A stretch of DNA of 7,896 bases. Origin: Anaerolineales bacterium UBA6663 (GTDB lineage: Bacteria > Chloroflexota > Anaerolineae > Anaerolineales > UBA6663). Below the pieces are notes generated by a model that was given only the letters and a program-made list of their open reading frames with translations, ran no database searches and was not told the origin of the DNA. Where the stretch lies: positions 695 to 8,590 of the forward strand of contig DKKP01000076.1 in assembly GCA_002455335.1 (NCBI GenBank), in the 5' to 3' direction. Below are positions 6,395 to 7,896 of the stretch, piece by piece (the stretch's first letter is position 1; the number at the start of each line of letters is the position of its first letter). The translations under genes were made by a program, and so were the position numbers.

Positions 6395-7879
6395 ATGGCG
6401 GACTATGTGGTTGGGATCGATCAGGGCACCAGCGGCAGCCGGGCCCTGGTGTTGGATCGCGAGGGGCGTCCCTGCGGCTACGGCTATCGGCCGCTGGCGC
6501 GGATCTACCCGTGTCCAGGCGAGGTCGAGCAGAACCCGTGGGAGGTGGCCTTGACCGTTCGCGAGGCGCTGGCGCTTGCCCTGAACGACGGCGGGCTCCG
6601 TTCGAGCGACATCGCCGCGATCGGGATCGCCTCGCAGCGCGACACCGATTTCGTCTGGGACGCGCAGTCCGGGCTGCCGCTCGCGAACGCGATCACATGG
6701 CAGGATCTGCGCACGCAGCCGCTCGAGGACTCGTTCCGCGAACACGCCTTGGCCGCGGATGCGCGCCACCGACTCGGCTATTGGCCGGGGCCTTACAGCG
6801 CTGCGTTGCATCTCAAGTGGCGGATGGCGCATGACGCCAGGGTTCGTGAGGCCGCTCAAAGCGAAAGGCTCCGGATCGGGCTGTCGGCGAACTGGCTGAT
6901 GCAGGCGATGGGCAAACCGGCCGGGCACGTCACCGACGTCTCGCTGGCGCAGTCGATGTGTCTGTGGGACTACCATGCGCAAGAGTACTGGGCGCCCTGG
7001 CTCGACTGGCTCGGCGTCCCGGTCCGGGCGCTGCCGCGGGCGCTGCCGACTGTCTCGGACTTCGGCACGCTGTTCGTAGACGGACGCGCGATCCCGGTGC
7101 GGGCTCTGATCGGCGATCAACAGGGTGCGCTGTTCGGGTACGACTGTTGGGAGCGCGGCGAGGCCGAGGCTACGCATGGCACGAGTTCGTTCGTCAACGT
7201 CAACGTCGGCGCCGAAGCGCCCACGCTCGATACGATCAAGGTCTATCTGGCCTGGCTGCTCGATGATCGGCCGACCTATTGTCTCGAGGCCGACACGACG
7301 GTTTCGGGCGCGGCGGTTCGCTGGCTGCGCGAGAACCTGGGCCTGATCGAGACCGACGAAGCGCTCAGCACGCTGGCGGCAAGCGTCGCCGACTCGGGCG
7401 GGGTCGCCTTCGTCCCGGCGTTGACTGGCCTGAACGTGCCCTACAACGATCGCGATGCGCGCGGCAGCCTGCTCGGCCTGACGCTCGGCCATACGCGGGC
7501 CCATGTCGCGCGCGCCTTCTTTGATTCGCTGGGTTTCCAGCTGCGCGCCATCCTCGACGAGATCGCGCTCAAGGCCGGGATCTCGGTCACGACCCTCAAG
7601 GTCGGGGGCGGGCTCTCGGCCAGCGATCTCGCCTGTCAGATCCAGGCCGATTGGCTTGGCATGCCTGTGGTTCGCCCGCGGTTCGCGCAGACCACGGCAC
7701 GCGCCGCAGCGCTCCTGGCGGGGCTGGGCGTGGGATTCTGGCGTTCGCAGCACGAGCTGCCGCGCCTGGCCTCCGAGGCCACGGTGTTCGAACCGCGTCT
7801 CGACGTTGACGCGCGCGAGGCCGGCTTCGCCCGCTGGCAGCGCGCCGTGCGCACCGTGCGTGAGTGGGGGGCGAGTTGA
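6395..7879 (+). CDS. FGGY-family carbohydrate kinase, glycerol-kinase-like
   Basis: This 494-residue ATP-dependent kinase matches glycerol kinase (GlpK) from end to end: VGIDQGTSGSRALVLD at 5-20, IYPCPGEVEQNPWEV, and GDQQGALFG at 240-248. Later come THGTSSF at 261-266 (phosphate loop), ARGSLLGLTLG, and the C-terminal nucleotide region GGGLSASDLACQIQADWLG followed by TTARAAALLAGLGVGFW. In E. coli GlpK glycerol is held by R83, E84, W103, Y135, D245 and F270. The equivalents here are R82, D83, W102, Y134, D241 and F266, so all are kept except Glu to Asp at 83. The glycine-rich loop before GDQQ that binds fructose 1,6-bisphosphate in E. coli is about three residues shorter and lacks GGKGG, so that control is probably absent. 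Only a weak GGA (6385-6387) precedes ATG 6395. Glycerol is the leading substrate guess; another small polyol or sugar remains possible. Confidence 0.93.
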   Translation: MADYVVGIDQGTSGSRALVLDREGRPCGYGYRPLARIYPCPGEVEQNPWEVALTVREALALALNDGGLRSSDIAAIGIASQRDTDFVWDAQSGLPLANAITWQDLRTQPLEDSFREHALAADARHRLGYWPGPYSAALHLKWRMAHDARVREAAQSERLRIGLSANWLMQAMGKPAGHVTDVSLAQSMCLWDYHAQEYWAPWLDWLGVPVRALPRALPTVSDFGTLFVDGRAIPVRALIGDQQGALFGYDCWERGEAEATHGTSSFVNVNVGAEAPTLDTIKVYLAWLLDDRPTYCLEADTTVSGAAVRWLRENLGLIETDEALSTLAASVADSGGVAFVPALTGLNVPYNDRDARGSLLGLTLGHTRAHVARAFFDSLGFQLRAILDEIALKAGISVTTLKVGGGLSASDLACQIQADWLGMPVVRPRFAQTTARAAALLAGLGVGFWRSQHELPRLASEATVFEPRLDVDAREAGFARWQRAVRTVREWGAS

Positions 7880-7896
7880 TCTAGGCGGTGTGGGTC

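Noticed and set aside
6305..7753. Minus-strand open frame (482 codons) opposite the kinase gene
   Set aside because: It has the same Arg-rich, motif-free composition and lies opposite a kinase with conserved active-site residues; it is a shadow frame.

Overview
This window is a GC-rich, gene-dense bacterial segment with every gene on the + strand. It reads as one carbohydrate uptake and catabolism operon. The likely source is a member of the Chloroflexota (Chloroflexus/Roseiflexus-like bacteria). That placement is an inference from the high GC, the long-loop sugar permeases and the short AATCGC-type satellite repeats in the gene gaps; no phylogenetic marker is present.

Layout. Bases 1-384 are the C-terminal end of an extracellular sugar-binding protein (family 1) whose start lies outside the window. 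A gap of about 110 bp follows, holding a strong RNA hairpin (399-446) and phased 8-bp repeats. Then come two ABC sugar permease subunits: a MalF-like protein at 496-2151 with an unusual N-terminal membrane extension, and a MalG-like protein at 2162-3376 with an insertion of about 127 residues in its first extracytoplasmic loop. A 90-bp gap is almost entirely an inverted array of 7-bp repeats that ends at the next start codon. That codon opens a GH42 beta-galactosidase (3467-5509). Its stop overlaps the start of a NagD/AraL-type HAD phosphatase (5506-6318). After a short gap with a perfect GC-rich stem-loop comes a glycerol-kinase-like FGGY kinase (6395-7879). The last 17 bases hold nothing recognisable.

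How it works together. The binding protein and the two permeases would import a small glycoside. No ATPase is encoded here, so a MalK/MsmK-type ATPase must lie elsewhere. The GH42 enzyme has no visible secretion signal and would hydrolyse a beta-galactoside in the cytoplasm. The kinase would phosphorylate the released polyol or sugar, and the phosphatase would trim or detoxify phosphorylated intermediates. A beta-galactosidase beside a glycerol-kinase-like enzyme suggests beta-galactosylglycerol, a breakdown product of plant and cyanobacterial galactolipids, as a candidate substrate. This is a hypothesis.

The points most worth a second look are the paired extracytoplasmic insertions in both permeases, the six-helix extension of the MalF-like subunit, the repeat cassette that sits where the GH42 ribosome-binding site should be, and the galactosylglycerol hypothesis.
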